From contig NZ_JAZARE010000010.1 in NCBI RefSeq assembly GCF_036231905.1, positions 124,001 to 188,000 of the forward strand: a stretch of DNA of 64,000 nucleotides. The letters run 5' to 3'. Position 1 is the first letter of the stretch. Every line of letters starts with the position of its first letter. The position numbers and the translations under genes were made by a program. Below, in pieces: positions 45,547-54,346 of the stretch. The notes beneath the pieces were generated by a model. The model made no database searches and was not told the origin of the DNA. It saw only the letters and a program-made list of their open reading frames with translations. Source of the DNA: CAMLIZ01 sp036231905 (GTDB lineage Bacteria; Pseudomonadota; Gammaproteobacteria; Burkholderiales; Burkholderiaceae_C).

Positions 45547-45651
45547 GCCTGAGCGCGGGTTTTCACCGACGCCCTTGCGCGCGTCACACGCAGCGTCTGA
45601 CGCGCCCGCACGGCGCCTACGTTGCAAGCGCACGGTTGCTAGACTGACTTG

Positions 45652-46563
45652 ATGCCCGCACCCTCTTCCACCGCGCTCGCGGCGCCCGCACCTGCTGCAG
45701 TGACATCCCGGCGCGGCGTGGCGCTGCTCGCAGGCGCGGCGGCCGCCGCCAGCTTCATCAGCATGGATTCGGTGATCAAGCTGATCTCGCCGCGCTATGA
45801 CGCGTTCCAGCTCAGCTTCTTCCGCTTCGCCAGCGGCGCGGTGTTCGCGGTGCTGCTGTGGCTGTGGCACCGGTCGCCACTGCCGCAGCGCAGCGCGTGG
45901 CGGCTGCATGCCCTGCGCAGCGCCTTGCTGCTGGTGTCGCTGGTCACGTACTTCCACGCCCTCACCGTGCTGCCGCTGGCCATGACGGTGGCCATCTCCT
46001 ACCTCGCGCCCATCCTCGTCTCGGTGCTGGCCGTGCTGGTGCTGCACGAACGGCCCTCGCCGTGGATATGGCTAGCCCTGCTCTTCGGCTTTGGCGGCGT
46101 GTTCGTCACCTTGTGGCCGGAGCTGAACGCCAGCCTCCATGGCGCGGGCAGCGGACGGCTGCTGGGCATTGCCTCGGTGGGCCTGTCGGCACTGGCGTTT
46201 TCCGGCGTCATGGTGCTCGCCCGCCAGCAGGCCCAGAACGACTCCATGTGGACCATCCTGCTGATCCAGAACGTGTTGCCGATGCTGCTGCTCGCCGTGC
46301 CCGCAGGCCTCACGTGGAAGCCGGTGCAGGTAGCCGACCTGCTGCAGATCGCGCTGGCGGGCGGGTTCGCCACCGTGGGGCTGCTGTCCTTGACCTATGC
46401 CTTCACCCGCCTGGAGGCGAGCCGGGTGGCGCCGCTGGAGTACACCAGCTTCATCTGGGCCACCGCGCTGGGTTACGTGCTGTTCGGCGAAGTGCCCAGC
46501 GCCACCACCGGCGTGTCCGCCGCCCTGATCGTGACCGGCTGCCTGCTGCTGATGCGGCGATAG
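45652..46563 (+). CDS. EamA/DMT-family metabolite exporter
   Basis: A 303-residue inner-membrane protein with ten hydrophobic segments in two EamA repeats (SMDSVIKLISPRYDAFQLSF...YLAPILVSVLAVLVLHERP; second repeat ending YTSFIWATALGYVLFGEVP). DMT proteins export amino acids, nucleosides or other metabolites; the substrate cannot be told. I use the ATG at 45652 rather than the preceding TTG. A TAGACT hexamer ends 6 nt before the ATG, so the mRNA may be leaderless. It is divergent from carA. Confidence 0.88.
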   Translation: MPAPSSTALAAPAPAAVTSRRGVALLAGAAAAASFISMDSVIKLISPRYDAFQLSFFRFASGAVFAVLLWLWHRSPLPQRSAWRLHALRSALLLVSLVTYFHALTVLPLAMTVAISYLAPILVSVLAVLVLHERPSPWIWLALLFGFGGVFVTLWPELNASLHGAGSGRLLGIASVGLSALAFSGVMVLARQQAQNDSMWTILLIQNVLPMLLLAVPAGLTWKPVQVADLLQIALAGGFATVGLLSLTYAFTRLEASRVAPLEYTSFIWATALGYVLFGEVPSATTGVSAALIVTGCLLLMRR

Positions 46564-46644
46564 GGCTGAAGAGAGGCGCTTGATTTTCCACAGATCGCCT
46601 TCACATGGCGGGTGAAGCCGCCCAGGTGGCCGGTGGCGTGGAAC

Positions 46645-46650
46645 TAGAAT
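46645..46650 (+). promoter_or_regulatory. Possible -10 box of the BI-1/YccA gene
   Basis: TAGAAT about 60 bp before the start codon, in the 146-bp gap after the EamA gene. No -35 match, so support is weak. Confidence 0.3.
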
Positions 46651-46709
46651 GGCTGCGCCTGGGTCTTCGCCCTTGTCCTGCTTCTCATTCGTCCACTGGA
46701 GGTCCTTTC

Positions 46710-47408
46710 ATGAACGAACGCCTGCAACCCGTTTATTCCGGCCCTGCCGGCTCCGGCGCGCTGGCCGAGCAGCGCAACCGGGTGCTCCGCAACACCTACT
46801 GGCTGCTGGCCCTGTCGCTGGTGCCCACGGTGCTCGGTGCCTGGATCGGGGTGAGCACCGGCATCATGCGCACCATGGGCCCCGGCATCACACTGGCGGT
46901 GTTCCTGATCGGCGCCTTCGGGCTGATGTTCGCGATCGAGAAGACCAAGAACTCCGCGGCCGGCGTGCCGGTGCTGCTGGGCTTCACCTTCTTCATGGGC
47001 CTGATGCTGTCCAACCTGCTGTCGCTGGTGCTCGGGTTCCGCAACGGCTCTTCTCTGGTCATGATGGCTTTCGGCGGCACCGCCGGCGTGTTCTTCGCCA
47101 TGGCGTCGCTGGCCACTGTGATCAAGCGCGACCTGAGCGGCATGGGCAAGTTCCTGTTCGTCGGCGCGGTGGTCGTGCTGATCGCCGGCATCATCAACGT
47201 GTTCGTGCAGTCCACCGCCATGATGCTGGCGCTGAACGTCATCGTGATGGGCCTGTTCTCGGCCTTCATGCTGTATGACATCAAGCGCGTGATCGATGGC
47301 GGCGAAACCAACTACATCACTGCCACGCTGGCGATCTACCTGGACATCTACAACGTCTTCCAGGCGCTGCTGAGCCTGCTGGGCATCTTTGGCGGCGAGC
47401 GCGACTGA
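46710..47408 (+). CDS. Bax inhibitor-1/YccA family membrane protein
   Basis: A 232-residue inner-membrane protein with seven hydrophobic segments and the BI-1 family C-terminal signature SAFMLYDIKRVIDGGETNYI. E. coli YccA modulates FtsH proteolysis; other family members act as pH-sensitive calcium leak channels. Here the role is inferred only from family. The ATG at 46710 has a GGAGG Shine-Dalgarno. An intrinsic terminator follows the stop. Confidence 0.93.
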   Translation: MNERLQPVYSGPAGSGALAEQRNRVLRNTYWLLALSLVPTVLGAWIGVSTGIMRTMGPGITLAVFLIGAFGLMFAIEKTKNSAAGVPVLLGFTFFMGLMLSNLLSLVLGFRNGSSLVMMAFGGTAGVFFAMASLATVIKRDLSGMGKFLFVGAVVVLIAGIINVFVQSTAMMLALNVIVMGLFSAFMLYDIKRVIDGGETNYITATLAIYLDIYNVFQALLSLLGIFGGERD

Positions 47409-47428
47409 GCCTCGCCTGGCTGCCGGTC

Positions 47429-47454
47429 AAAGGCCCCGCATGCGGGGCCTTTTT
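47429..47454. terminator. Bidirectional intrinsic terminator
   Basis: AAAGGCCCCGCATGCGGGGCCTTTTT: a long palindromic stem flanked by A and T runs. It lies between the convergent BI-1/YccA gene (+) and rlmD (-), and can terminate both. Confidence 0.9.
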
Positions 47455-48806
47455 CATTCCAGCTCGAACACCGCCATGCTCTCCACATGGGCCGTGTGCG
47501 GGAACATGTTCACCGCACCGGCCGCCGTGCAGCGGTAGCCCGCCTGGTGCACCAGCAGGCCGGCATCGCGTGCCAGGGTCGCCGGGTTGCAGCTGACGTA
47601 GACGATGCGTTGCGGCGGCGTCCAGCCCGCGGGCCGGCGCTGAGGCTCCTGGTGCAGATCGGCCAGCGCCTTGGCCAGCGCCATCGCACCTTCGCGCGGC
47701 GGGTCCACCAGCCACTTGTCCGCCGGCCCGTAGGCACACAGGTCCTCCGGCGTCAGCTCGAACAGGTTGCGCGCGGCGAACGTGGCCGACAGCCCGTTGC
47801 GCTGGGCGTTCTCGCGGGAGCGTGCCACCAGGGTGTCACTGCCCTCGATGCCGAGCACTTCGCGCGCCAGCGTGGCGATCGGCAGGGTGAAGTTGCCCAG
47901 CCCGCAGAACCAGTCGATCACGCGCTCGTCTGGCCGCGGGTCGAGCAGGCGCAATGCCCGGCCCACGAGCACCGTGTTGATGTGGTGGTTGACCTGGGTG
48001 AAATCGGTGGGCTTGAAGGGCATCCGCACGCCGAACTCGGGCAGCGTGTAGGCGAGCTCGGGGCCGCCCTCGTCCAGCAGGTGCACGGTGTCCGGGCCCT
48101 TGGGCTGCAGCCACCATTGCACCCGGTGGGCCGCGCCAAACGCGCGCAGCTTGGCCAGGTCACCGGGGCTCAAGGGTTCGAGGTGCCGCAGCACCAGCGC
48201 AGTGACGTCCGAGCCGATCGCCAGCTCGATCTGCGGCAGGCGGTCGCGCTGCTCCATGCTGCCGATCAACTCGCGCAGCGGCAGCAGAAGGTCACTCACA
48301 TGCCGGGGCACGACGTGGCATTCACGAATGTCGGCCACATAGCGCGACTTGCGCTCGTGAAAACCGACCAGCACGGTGCCCTTCTTGGCCACGTGGCGCA
48401 CCGAGAAGCGCGCGCGGTAGCGGTAGCCCCAGGTCGGGCCCTCGATCGCGCGCAGCAGCCGCTCGGGCTTGACCTTGCCCAGGTGCCAGAGGTTGTCCTC
48501 CAGCACGCGCTGCTTGATCGCCACTTGCGCCGCCGGCGCCAGGTGCTGCATCTTGCAGCCGCCGCAGGCGCCCGGGTGCAGGCCGAAGTGCGGGCAGCGG
48601 CCCACCACGCGCTGGCTGCTCTCGCGGCCGATCGCCGTGAGCGTGGCCTGCTCCCATTGGTTCTTGCGGCGGTTGACATGCGCCTGCACCGTCTCGCCCG
48701 GCAGTGCGCCTTCGATGAACACCACCTTGCCTTCGGCGTTGCGCGCCACGCCCTGGGCTTCCAGGTCGAGGGACTCGACCTTCAGCCATTCACTTTGTTC
48801 CGTCAT
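47454..48806 (-). CDS. rlmD: 23S rRNA (uracil-1939-C5)-methyltransferase RlmD
   Basis: A 450-residue RumA-type enzyme that makes m5U1939. It has an N-terminal TRAM domain (VESLDLEAQGVARNAEGKVV), a 4Fe-4S cluster with cysteines in CPHFGLHPGACGGCKMQH, the SAM-binding DWFCGLGNFTLPIA, and the catalytic region VDPPREG and VSCNPATLARD with its nucleophilic cysteine. A GATAAT box ends 8 nt before the ATG, predicting a nearly leaderless transcript. Confidence 0.96.
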   Translation of the reverse strand: MTEQSEWLKVESLDLEAQGVARNAEGKVVFIEGALPGETVQAHVNRRKNQWEQATLTAIGRESSQRVVGRCPHFGLHPGACGGCKMQHLAPAAQVAIKQRVLEDNLWHLGKVKPERLLRAIEGPTWGYRYRARFSVRHVAKKGTVLVGFHERKSRYVADIRECHVVPRHVSDLLLPLRELIGSMEQRDRLPQIELAIGSDVTALVLRHLEPLSPGDLAKLRAFGAAHRVQWWLQPKGPDTVHLLDEGGPELAYTLPEFGVRMPFKPTDFTQVNHHINTVLVGRALRLLDPRPDERVIDWFCGLGNFTLPIATLAREVLGIEGSDTLVARSRENAQRNGLSATFAARNLFELTPEDLCAYGPADKWLVDPPREGAMALAKALADLHQEPQRRPAGWTPPQRIVYVSCNPATLARDAGLLVHQAGYRCTAAGAVNMFPHTAHVESMAVFELE

Positions 48807-48814
48807 GGGGACGG

Positions 48815-48820
48815 ATTATC
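48815..48820 (-). promoter_or_regulatory. -10 box of rlmD close to its start codon
   Basis: Minus-strand GATAAT followed by CCGTCCCC and ATG, so the leader would be at most about 2 nt. It lies in the 21-bp gap after the exonuclease gene. Confidence 0.4.
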
Positions 48821-48827
48821 GGGGGCG

Positions 48828-49619
48828 CTACTTCCAGGCCTGCAGGTACTCGGCCCAATGCGGCTCGGTGATGCCTTCGAGCGTCTTCTTCACGAACTCG
48901 ATCTCGCGCTCGTATTCGGCGTCGGTGAAACCGCCGCGCATCTTCTGGAAGCGGCAATACAGCAAGTAGGTGTTCATCACGTCGGTTTCGCAATACCGGC
49001 GGATGTCATCGACCTGGCCTTGCAGGTACGCCGGATAAACGGCCGAGCCGTCCATGCCCAGCTTGCCGGGAAACCCGCACAGCTTGGCCATGGCGTCCAG
49101 CGGTGCATTGGCGCGCGGCTGGTACATCGCCAGCACGTCCATCAGGTCCAGGTGCCGCATGTGGTAGCGGCCGATGTAGTTGTTCCACTTGAACTCGCGG
49201 TCGTCCTCGCCGAGGTCCCAGTACTTGTTGGCCACCACGCCATGGCGCAGGCCGCGGTAGTGCAGCACCGGCAGGTCGAAGCCGCCGCCGTTCCAGCTGA
49301 CCAGCTGGGGCACGTGCTTTTCCACGCTGTTGAAGAAGGTCTGGATCAGCTTGCCTTCCTGGCTGATGCCCTCGGGCTCGCGGTCGACGAAGGAATGCAC
49401 CCGCAGGCCGTCCGCATTGCGGAACACGCAGGAGATGACGAGCACGCGCTGCAGGTAGTGCGGCATGAAGTCGCTCTTGCCGCCTTCGGCGCGCTCGGCG
49501 AGTTCGCGCGCATACACCTCGGCGTCGGTGAGTCCGTCGTCCGCGCCGCCACGCAGGGCGCGCAGGCCCGCCACGTCGGGAATCGTCTCGATGTCGAACA
49601 CCAGGACCGGCCAGGCCAT
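48828..49619 (-). CDS. DEDD-family 3'-5' exonuclease (PolB-like)
   Basis: A 263-residue predicted exonuclease. The DEDD motifs are visible: VLVFDIETIPD (Exo I), LVSWNGGGFDLPVL (Exo II) and a late DDIRRYCETDVMNTYLLYCRF (Exo III, DEDDy-like YCETD). These resemble the proofreading domain of family B polymerases as a stand-alone protein. Nucleic-acid target and role are unknown. The start codon overlaps the rpoS stop as TGATG, so its synthesis is coupled to RpoS. The ATG at 49619 is used, not the TTG one codon earlier. Confidence 0.9.
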   Translation of the reverse strand: MAWPVLVFDIETIPDVAGLRALRGGADDGLTDAEVYARELAERAEGGKSDFMPHYLQRVLVISCVFRNADGLRVHSFVDREPEGISQEGKLIQTFFNSVEKHVPQLVSWNGGGFDLPVLHYRGLRHGVVANKYWDLGEDDREFKWNNYIGRYHMRHLDLMDVLAMYQPRANAPLDAMAKLCGFPGKLGMDGSAVYPAYLQGQVDDIRRYCETDVMNTYLLYCRFQKMRGGFTDAEYEREIEFVKKTLEGITEPHWAEYLQAWK

Positions 49620-50626
49620 CAAAAGATCGAGTCCCGGTCGATGCCCTGGCGCAGCATGCGGCGCTTGAGCTTGAGCAGCGCTTCCTGCTGAATCTGCCGG
49701 ATGCGCTCCCGCGTGAGCCCCATGCGCTCGGCCAGCACCTCCAGCGTTTCCGGCTCGCGGTCGCGCAGGCCATAGCGGCCGGCCAGCACTTCGCGCTCAC
49801 GCTCGTTCAGCTCGGACAGGCCATTGGCCAGCAACTGCTCCACCTCGTGGTTCAGGGTCTGGCCCAGCGGGTCCATGGCCTGGTCGTCCGCCACGGTGTC
49901 AAGCATGGATTCGCCGGCTTCGGCGCTGCGCTCCAACGGCGCATCCAGCGACGCCGGCTGCTCGGCAAAACGCAACAGGTCGGCCACTTCCTGTACCGGG
50001 CGGCCCAAGACGGCGGCAATCTCGTCCACGCTCACCGGCCGGTCGCCCTGCACACCGCGCGCACTGTCGGCTTCGAGGGCGCGGCGCGCCTTCAGCACAT
50101 GGTTGAGCTCACGCACCACATGCACCGGCAGGCGCACCAGGCGCGCCTGGTGCATGATCGCGCGCTCGATGTTCTGCCGGATCCACCACGACGCGTAGGT
50201 GGAGAAGCGGAAACCACGCTCCGGCTCGAACTTGCCGATGGCATGCATCAGCCCGAGGTTGCCTTCCTCGATCAGGTCGGTCATCGGCAGCCCGCGGCCG
50301 AGGTAGTTCTTGGCGATGCTCACCACCAGCCGCAGGTTGCGTTCGATCATGGCCTGCCGGGCTGCGAAGTCGCCAGCGCGCGCCTTGGTCGCGGTGTCGT
50401 ATTCCTCCTCGGGGCTCAGCAAGGGCGCGCGGCGGATCTCACGCAGGTAGGTCTGCAGCGTGTTCCCGATGTCCGGCTCGCCCGCCGGCAGGTCGGCCAT
50501 GGCACGCACGGGCTCCTGCTCATCGAGCGGCATGCCGGCGAAGTCCGGCGAGCCCGCGTCGGGTGTCAGCGACGGCAATGGCACGGCGCCTGCATGCCCG
50601 TTTCGCGTCTCGCGTTTTTTGGTCAT
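49619..50626 (-). CDS. rpoS: RNA polymerase sigma factor RpoS
   Basis: Stationary-phase and general stress sigma factor, 335 residues. Region 1.2 (TLQTYLREIRRAPLLSPEEE), region 2 (NLRLVVSIAKNYLGRGLPM, TYASWWIRQNIERAI), region 3 and region 4 (ERMGLTRERIRQIQQEAL) are all present. The position downstream of nlpD, with pcm and surE before it, matches the gammaproteobacterial rpoS locus and supports RpoS rather than RpoD. In E. coli the main rpoS promoter lies inside nlpD; none is claimed here. Confidence 0.96.
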   Translation of the reverse strand: MTKKRETRNGHAGAVPLPSLTPDAGSPDFAGMPLDEQEPVRAMADLPAGEPDIGNTLQTYLREIRRAPLLSPEEEYDTATKARAGDFAARQAMIERNLRLVVSIAKNYLGRGLPMTDLIEEGNLGLMHAIGKFEPERGFRFSTYASWWIRQNIERAIMHQARLVRLPVHVVRELNHVLKARRALEADSARGVQGDRPVSVDEIAAVLGRPVQEVADLLRFAEQPASLDAPLERSAEAGESMLDTVADDQAMDPLGQTLNHEVEQLLANGLSELNEREREVLAGRYGLRDREPETLEVLAERMGLTRERIRQIQQEALLKLKRRMLRQGIDRDSIF

Positions 50627-50654
50627 GCATGCGCCTCGTGGATGGGCCGCCTGG

Positions 50655-51542
50655 TCAGCGTTGCGGCAGGAGCTTGGCCGGGTCGATCGGCTTGCCTTGT
50701 TTGCGGATCTCGAAATGCAGCTGCACGCGCTCGGCGTCGCTGGAGCCCATCTCGGCGATCTTCTGGCCGCGCTTGACCACCTGCTCTTCCTTCACCAGCA
50801 AGGTCTGGTTGTGGGCGTAGGCAGTGAGGTAGGTGTTGTTGTGCTTGACGATGACCAGGTTGCCATAGCCGCGCAGTCCGGAGCCGGCATACACCACGCG
50901 GCCGTCGGCGGCCGCATACACCGGGTCGCCCGCCTTGCCGGCGATGGCCAGGCCCTTGCTGCCGGAATCATCAAAGCGCGCCACCACCGGGCCGCTGGCC
51001 GGCCAGGCCCAGTTGAGGTCGTCTTCCGGCTCACGCGGCGTGGCGAGCGGGGCCACGATCTGCCCCACCGAAGGCGGGGCCGAAGCGGTCGCTGCAGGCG
51101 CGGAGGCTGCACTGGCCGGCGCGGACGCGGACAAGGGACGCGTTTCCACCTTGGGCGGCGTGACACCGCGCGCGGACGCCATCGTGGGGTCGGTGCCCGG
51201 CGCGACCACGCGCAGCACCTGCCCGACTTCGATCACGTTGGGGTTCTCGATGTTGTTCCACTTGGCGATGTCGCGCCAGTTCTGGCCGGTCTCCAGCCCG
51301 ATGCGGATCATGGTGTCGCCCGGCTTGACCGCGTAGTAGCCCGGCTTGCCCAGGTTCTCGATGCCCGGCGGCGGCGGCTTCACCGGCTCGGCAGGGGCGG
51401 AAGCGGCGGCGGCCGGCGCACGGACCACGGCCGAGCGTTCTTCCACCGGCGCACGGCGGCTCGGCGATGCGCATGCCGCAAGCAACGCGGCCAGCATCAG
51501 GCAGGCCACGATGCGCAGAGCGCGCAAGGGTTGCACTCCCAT
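50655..51542 (-). CDS. nlpD: NlpD-like LysM/M23 murein hydrolase activator lipoprotein
   Basis: A 295-residue lipoprotein (lipobox LLAAC after a short signal peptide). It has one LysM domain (YYAVKPGDTMIRIGLETGQ...VGQVLRVVAP), an Ala/Pro-rich linker and a C-terminal LytM/M23 domain. The M23 zinc ligands are missing: the first His/Asp motif reads RFDDSGSKGL and the HxH motif is LHFEIR. As in E. coli NlpD, it is therefore probably a noncatalytic activator of a cell-division amidase. The ATG at 51542 gives the signal peptide; the upstream in-frame start does not. Confidence 0.93.
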   Translation of the reverse strand: MGVQPLRALRIVACLMLAALLAACASPSRRAPVEERSAVVRAPAAAASAPAEPVKPPPPGIENLGKPGYYAVKPGDTMIRIGLETGQNWRDIAKWNNIENPNVIEVGQVLRVVAPGTDPTMASARGVTPPKVETRPLSASAPASAASAPAATASAPPSVGQIVAPLATPREPEDDLNWAWPASGPVVARFDDSGSKGLAIAGKAGDPVYAAADGRVVYAGSGLRGYGNLVIVKHNNTYLTAYAHNQTLLVKEEQVVKRGQKIAEMGSSDAERVQLHFEIRKQGKPIDPAKLLPQR

Positions 51543-51576
51543 CAGTTCTTCACCTTGTAGTTGAGTTCGCCCTCTG

Positions 51577-52389
51577 TCAGGCAACACCCGATTTTAAAGG
51601 GACGAAATGCACCGCCTCATGAACCTTTCGTATCCACTCCGACTCGGTGCGGTCCACCACCATGAGCACCTGGCCGCGCCCGCCCGCCGCCTGCATCGGC
51701 GCCACCAGCCGGCCGCCGACGGCCAGCTGCTCCAGCCAAGCCGCGGGCAGGTCGCCCCCGCCGGCGGCGGCGATGATGCTGTCGTAAGGCGCATTGGGCG
51801 GATGGCCAACCCGGCCGTCGCCATAGACCAGGCGCAGGTTGTTCCGGCGCAGCGGTGCCAGCAGGGTGCGGGCCTTGTCGTGCAGCGGCTTGAGCCGCTC
51901 GATGGACACCACCTGGTCGCCCAGTTGCGACAGCAAGGCCGCCTGGTAGCCGCAGCCGGTGCCCACCTCCAGCACGCGCCCCAGGCGCCCGGGCGCACGC
52001 CCCGGCGCGGCCAGCAGCAGCTCGATCATGCGGCCCACCACCGACGGCTTGGAGATGGTCTGGCCCAGCCCGATCGGCAGGCTGGTGTCTTCATACGCCT
52101 GGGCGATGAGCGCCGTGTCCACGAAGGCGTGGCGCGGCACGCTGGCCAGCGCTGCGAGCACCGCCTCGCTGCGCAGCCCGTCGGCGCGCAGGCGGGCCAC
52201 CATGCGCTCGCGCACACCCGCGGAATCGAGGCCCAGCCCGGTGGGTGCGGCGCGGCGCTGTGCGTCGGCGGCGGCCTCGTGCACCGGGCGCTGCGGGCGC
52301 AGGGTCGCAGCACGCGCCGTGCGGACCACCGGCGCCAGGCGGTCCAGCGCGAGCGGGAACTTGGGCGGACGCTGCCCGCTGCCGCTCAA
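51577..52389 (-). CDS. pcm: Protein-L-isoaspartate O-methyltransferase
   Basis: Repairs isoaspartyl damage in proteins by SAM-dependent carboxyl methylation. 270 residues with VLEVGTGCGYQAALLSQL (SAM motif I), QTISKPSVVGRMIELL and YDSIIAAAGG. There is a ~60-residue N-terminal extension before the catalytic domain, as in related betaproteobacteria. The apparent start is TTG at 52389, overlapping the surE stop (TTGA). A later start is possible, and this is the least certain start in the cluster. Confidence 0.93.
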   Translation of the reverse strand: MSGSGQRPPKFPLALDRLAPVVRTARAATLRPQRPVHEAAADAQRRAAPTGLGLDSAGVRERMVARLRADGLRSEAVLAALASVPRHAFVDTALIAQAYEDTSLPIGLGQTISKPSVVGRMIELLLAAPGRAPGRLGRVLEVGTGCGYQAALLSQLGDQVVSIERLKPLHDKARTLLAPLRRNNLRLVYGDGRVGHPPNAPYDSIIAAAGGGDLPAAWLEQLAVGGRLVAPMQAAGGRGQVLMVVDRTESEWIRKVHEAVHFVPLKSGVA

Positions 52390-53138
52390 GGCGCGTTCCC
52401 CAGGCGCTGGGCCCAGCCGCTCAAGCCGGCATGGTCGGTGAGGTCGACCTGCAGCGGCGTGATGGAGACGGCGCCATTGGCCGTGGCATGGAAGTCGGTG
52501 CCCTCACCGCCTTCACGCGCATCGCCGGCGGGTCCGATCCAGTAGATCGGCTCGCCGCGCGGGTTGGCCTGGCGGATCACCGGCTCGCTGGCGTGCCGCC
52601 GGCCCAGCCGGGTGATGCGCCGCGGCAGGCGGTCGGCATCCGGCCGATTCGGGATGTTGACGTTCAGCAGCCACGGTGCGGCGGGCGGCCGCGCGGCGAG
52701 CACCTGCTCCACCAGCTCGCGCGCCAGGCGCGCCGCGGCATCCAGGTGGGCCCAGCCCTTTTCCACCTGCGAAAACGCGATCGCGGGAATGCCGAAGAGG
52801 TAACCCTCCATCGCGGCAGCCACGGTGCCCGAATAGAGCGTGTCGTCGCCCATGTTGGCGCCGTTGTTGATGCCGGAGAGCACCAAGTCGGGCCGGCGCT
52901 CCAGCAGGCCGGTGAGCGCCACATGCACGCAGTCCGACGGCGTGCCGTTGACATAGCGGTAGCCGTTGGCCGCTTCGTACACCGACAGCGGCCGGTTCAG
53001 CGTCAGCGCATTCGAGGTGCCGCTGGCGTTCTGCTCGGGTGCGATGACTTCGATGTCGCCCAGGCCCTGGCAGGCTTGCACCAGCGCCTGCAGCCCGGGA
53101 GCCAGGTAGCCGTCGTCGTTGGCGATGAGGATTCGCAT
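52386..53138 (-). CDS. surE: 5'/3'-nucleotidase SurE
   Basis: A 250-residue metal-dependent nucleotidase that dephosphorylates nucleoside monophosphates and helps stationary-phase survival. ILIANDDGYLAPGLQAL carries the DD metal site; SGINNGANMGDDTLYSGTVAAAMEG and LLNVNIPN are also diagnostic. It leads the surE-pcm-nlpD-rpoS-exonuclease run. A TACAAT hexamer ends 7 nt before the ATG, suggesting a leaderless mRNA. Confidence 0.97.
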   Translation of the reverse strand: MRILIANDDGYLAPGLQALVQACQGLGDIEVIAPEQNASGTSNALTLNRPLSVYEAANGYRYVNGTPSDCVHVALTGLLERRPDLVLSGINNGANMGDDTLYSGTVAAAMEGYLFGIPAIAFSQVEKGWAHLDAAARLARELVEQVLAARPPAAPWLLNVNIPNRPDADRLPRRITRLGRRHASEPVIRQANPRGEPIYWIGPAGDAREGGEGTDFHATANGAVSITPLQVDLTDHAGLSGWAQRLGNAP

Positions 53139-53145
53139 CGGCGCG

Positions 53146-53173
53146 ATTGTAGGGAGTCGTCACCTGTGTGACG
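53146..53173 (-). promoter_or_regulatory. surE -10 box with an adjacent palindromic site
   Basis: Minus-strand TACAAT (53151-53146) is 7 nt before the surE ATG. The perfect inverted repeat CGTCAC-CTGT-GTGACG (53158-53173) sits 7-22 bp upstream, over the spacer and -35 region. It has the look of a dimeric repressor or activator operator, but I cannot assign the protein. Confidence 0.4.
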
Positions 53174-53194
53174 CGATGTCGAGCACCCGCTGCC

Positions 53195-53200
53195 TATCAT
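53195..53200 (+). promoter_or_regulatory. Possible -10 box of the quinone oxidoreductase gene
   Basis: TATCAT about 42 bp before the ATG at 53243. No convincing -35 at 16-18 bp; the CGTCAC palindrome lies upstream. Confidence 0.35.
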
Positions 53201-53242
53201 GCAGACCGATCGCGAGACATTGAGCTCGCACAAGGAGATGCG

Positions 53243-54220
53243 ATGAAAGCCTGGCTGTGCGAAAACCCGATCGGCCCTGAAGCATTGCAGTGGCGCGAGC
53301 TGCCCACGCCCCAGCCCCAGCCCGGTGAAGTGCGCATCGCGGTGCGCGCGGCGAGCCTGAATTTCCCGGACCTGCTGGTGGTGCAGAACAAGTACCAGGT
53401 GAAGCCGCCGCTGCCCTTCGTGCCCGGAGCGGAGTTCTCCGGCACGGTGGACGCGCTGGGCGAAGGCGTCAGCCACCTCAAGGTGGGCGACCCGGTGGCC
53501 GCCATCGGGGTGGCCGGCGGATTTGCCACCCATGCCTGCGTGAACGCCAGCCAGGTGATGCCGCTGCCCGCCGGGTTCGACCTGGAGGACGGCGCCGCCT
53601 TTGCCTTCACCTACGGCACCTCCCACCACGCGCTGATCGACCGGGGGCAGCTGAAGGCCGGCGAAACGGTGCTGGTGCTGGGCGCGGCCGGTGGCGTCGG
53701 CACGGCGGCAGTGCAGATCGCCAAGGCGGCGGGCGCGCGTGTGATCGCCGGCGTGTCCAGTGAGGAAAAGGCGCAGCTGTGCCGCCAGATCGGCGCCGAC
53801 GAGACGCTGAACTACGCCACCGAGAACATCCGTGAGCGCCTGAAGGAGCTCACCGCCGGCAAGGGCCCCGACGTGGTGTACGACGCCGTGGGCGGCGACC
53901 TCGCCGAACCGGTGTTCCGCTCCATCGCCTGGCGCGGCCGCTACCTGGTGATCGGCTTCGCAGGCGGCGGCATTCCCGCCCTGCCCTGGAACTTGGCGCT
54001 GCTCAAGGGCGCCTCGGTGGTCGGTGTGTTCTGGGGCGATTTCGTTCGCCGCGAACCCAAGGCCAATGCCAAGGCGCTCGCCGAGCTGGCCGGCTGGTAC
54101 GCCCAGGGCAAGGTCAAGCCGGTGATCGACACCCGCCTGCCGATGAGCGCGCTGATGGACGCCTATGCCCGCATGGGCACGCGTCAGGTCAAGGGCAAGC
54201 TGCTGCTCGTCAACGAGTAG
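53243..54220 (+). CDS. NADPH:quinone oxidoreductase family protein (zinc-independent MDR)
   Basis: A 325-residue medium-chain dehydrogenase/reductase of the quinone oxidoreductase class. The N-terminal GroES-like domain (FVPGAEFSGTVDALGEGV) lacks catalytic-zinc ligands. The Rossmann domain has LVLGAAGGVGTAAVQIAKAAGA for NADPH. Substrates of such enzymes include quinones and enals. The ATG at 53243 has an AAGGAG Shine-Dalgarno; a longer ORF upstream is not supported. It is divergent from surE. Confidence 0.93.
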   Translation: MKAWLCENPIGPEALQWRELPTPQPQPGEVRIAVRAASLNFPDLLVVQNKYQVKPPLPFVPGAEFSGTVDALGEGVSHLKVGDPVAAIGVAGGFATHACVNASQVMPLPAGFDLEDGAAFAFTYGTSHHALIDRGQLKAGETVLVLGAAGGVGTAAVQIAKAAGARVIAGVSSEEKAQLCRQIGADETLNYATENIRERLKELTAGKGPDVVYDAVGGDLAEPVFRSIAWRGRYLVIGFAGGGIPALPWNLALLKGASVVGVFWGDFVRREPKANAKALAELAGWYAQGKVKPVIDTRLPMSALMDAYARMGTRQVKGKLLLVNE

Positions 54221-54346
54221 GGCGCCCGGCAACCACCCCTGCGCAAACGAGGGGGGCAGGCCCGAGGCGCGCCGGCTATGCGCTACGATGCGACCCCGCA
54301 TGTCGGTACCGTTCCCAGGCATCGGCATACGAGGGGAGAACACATC

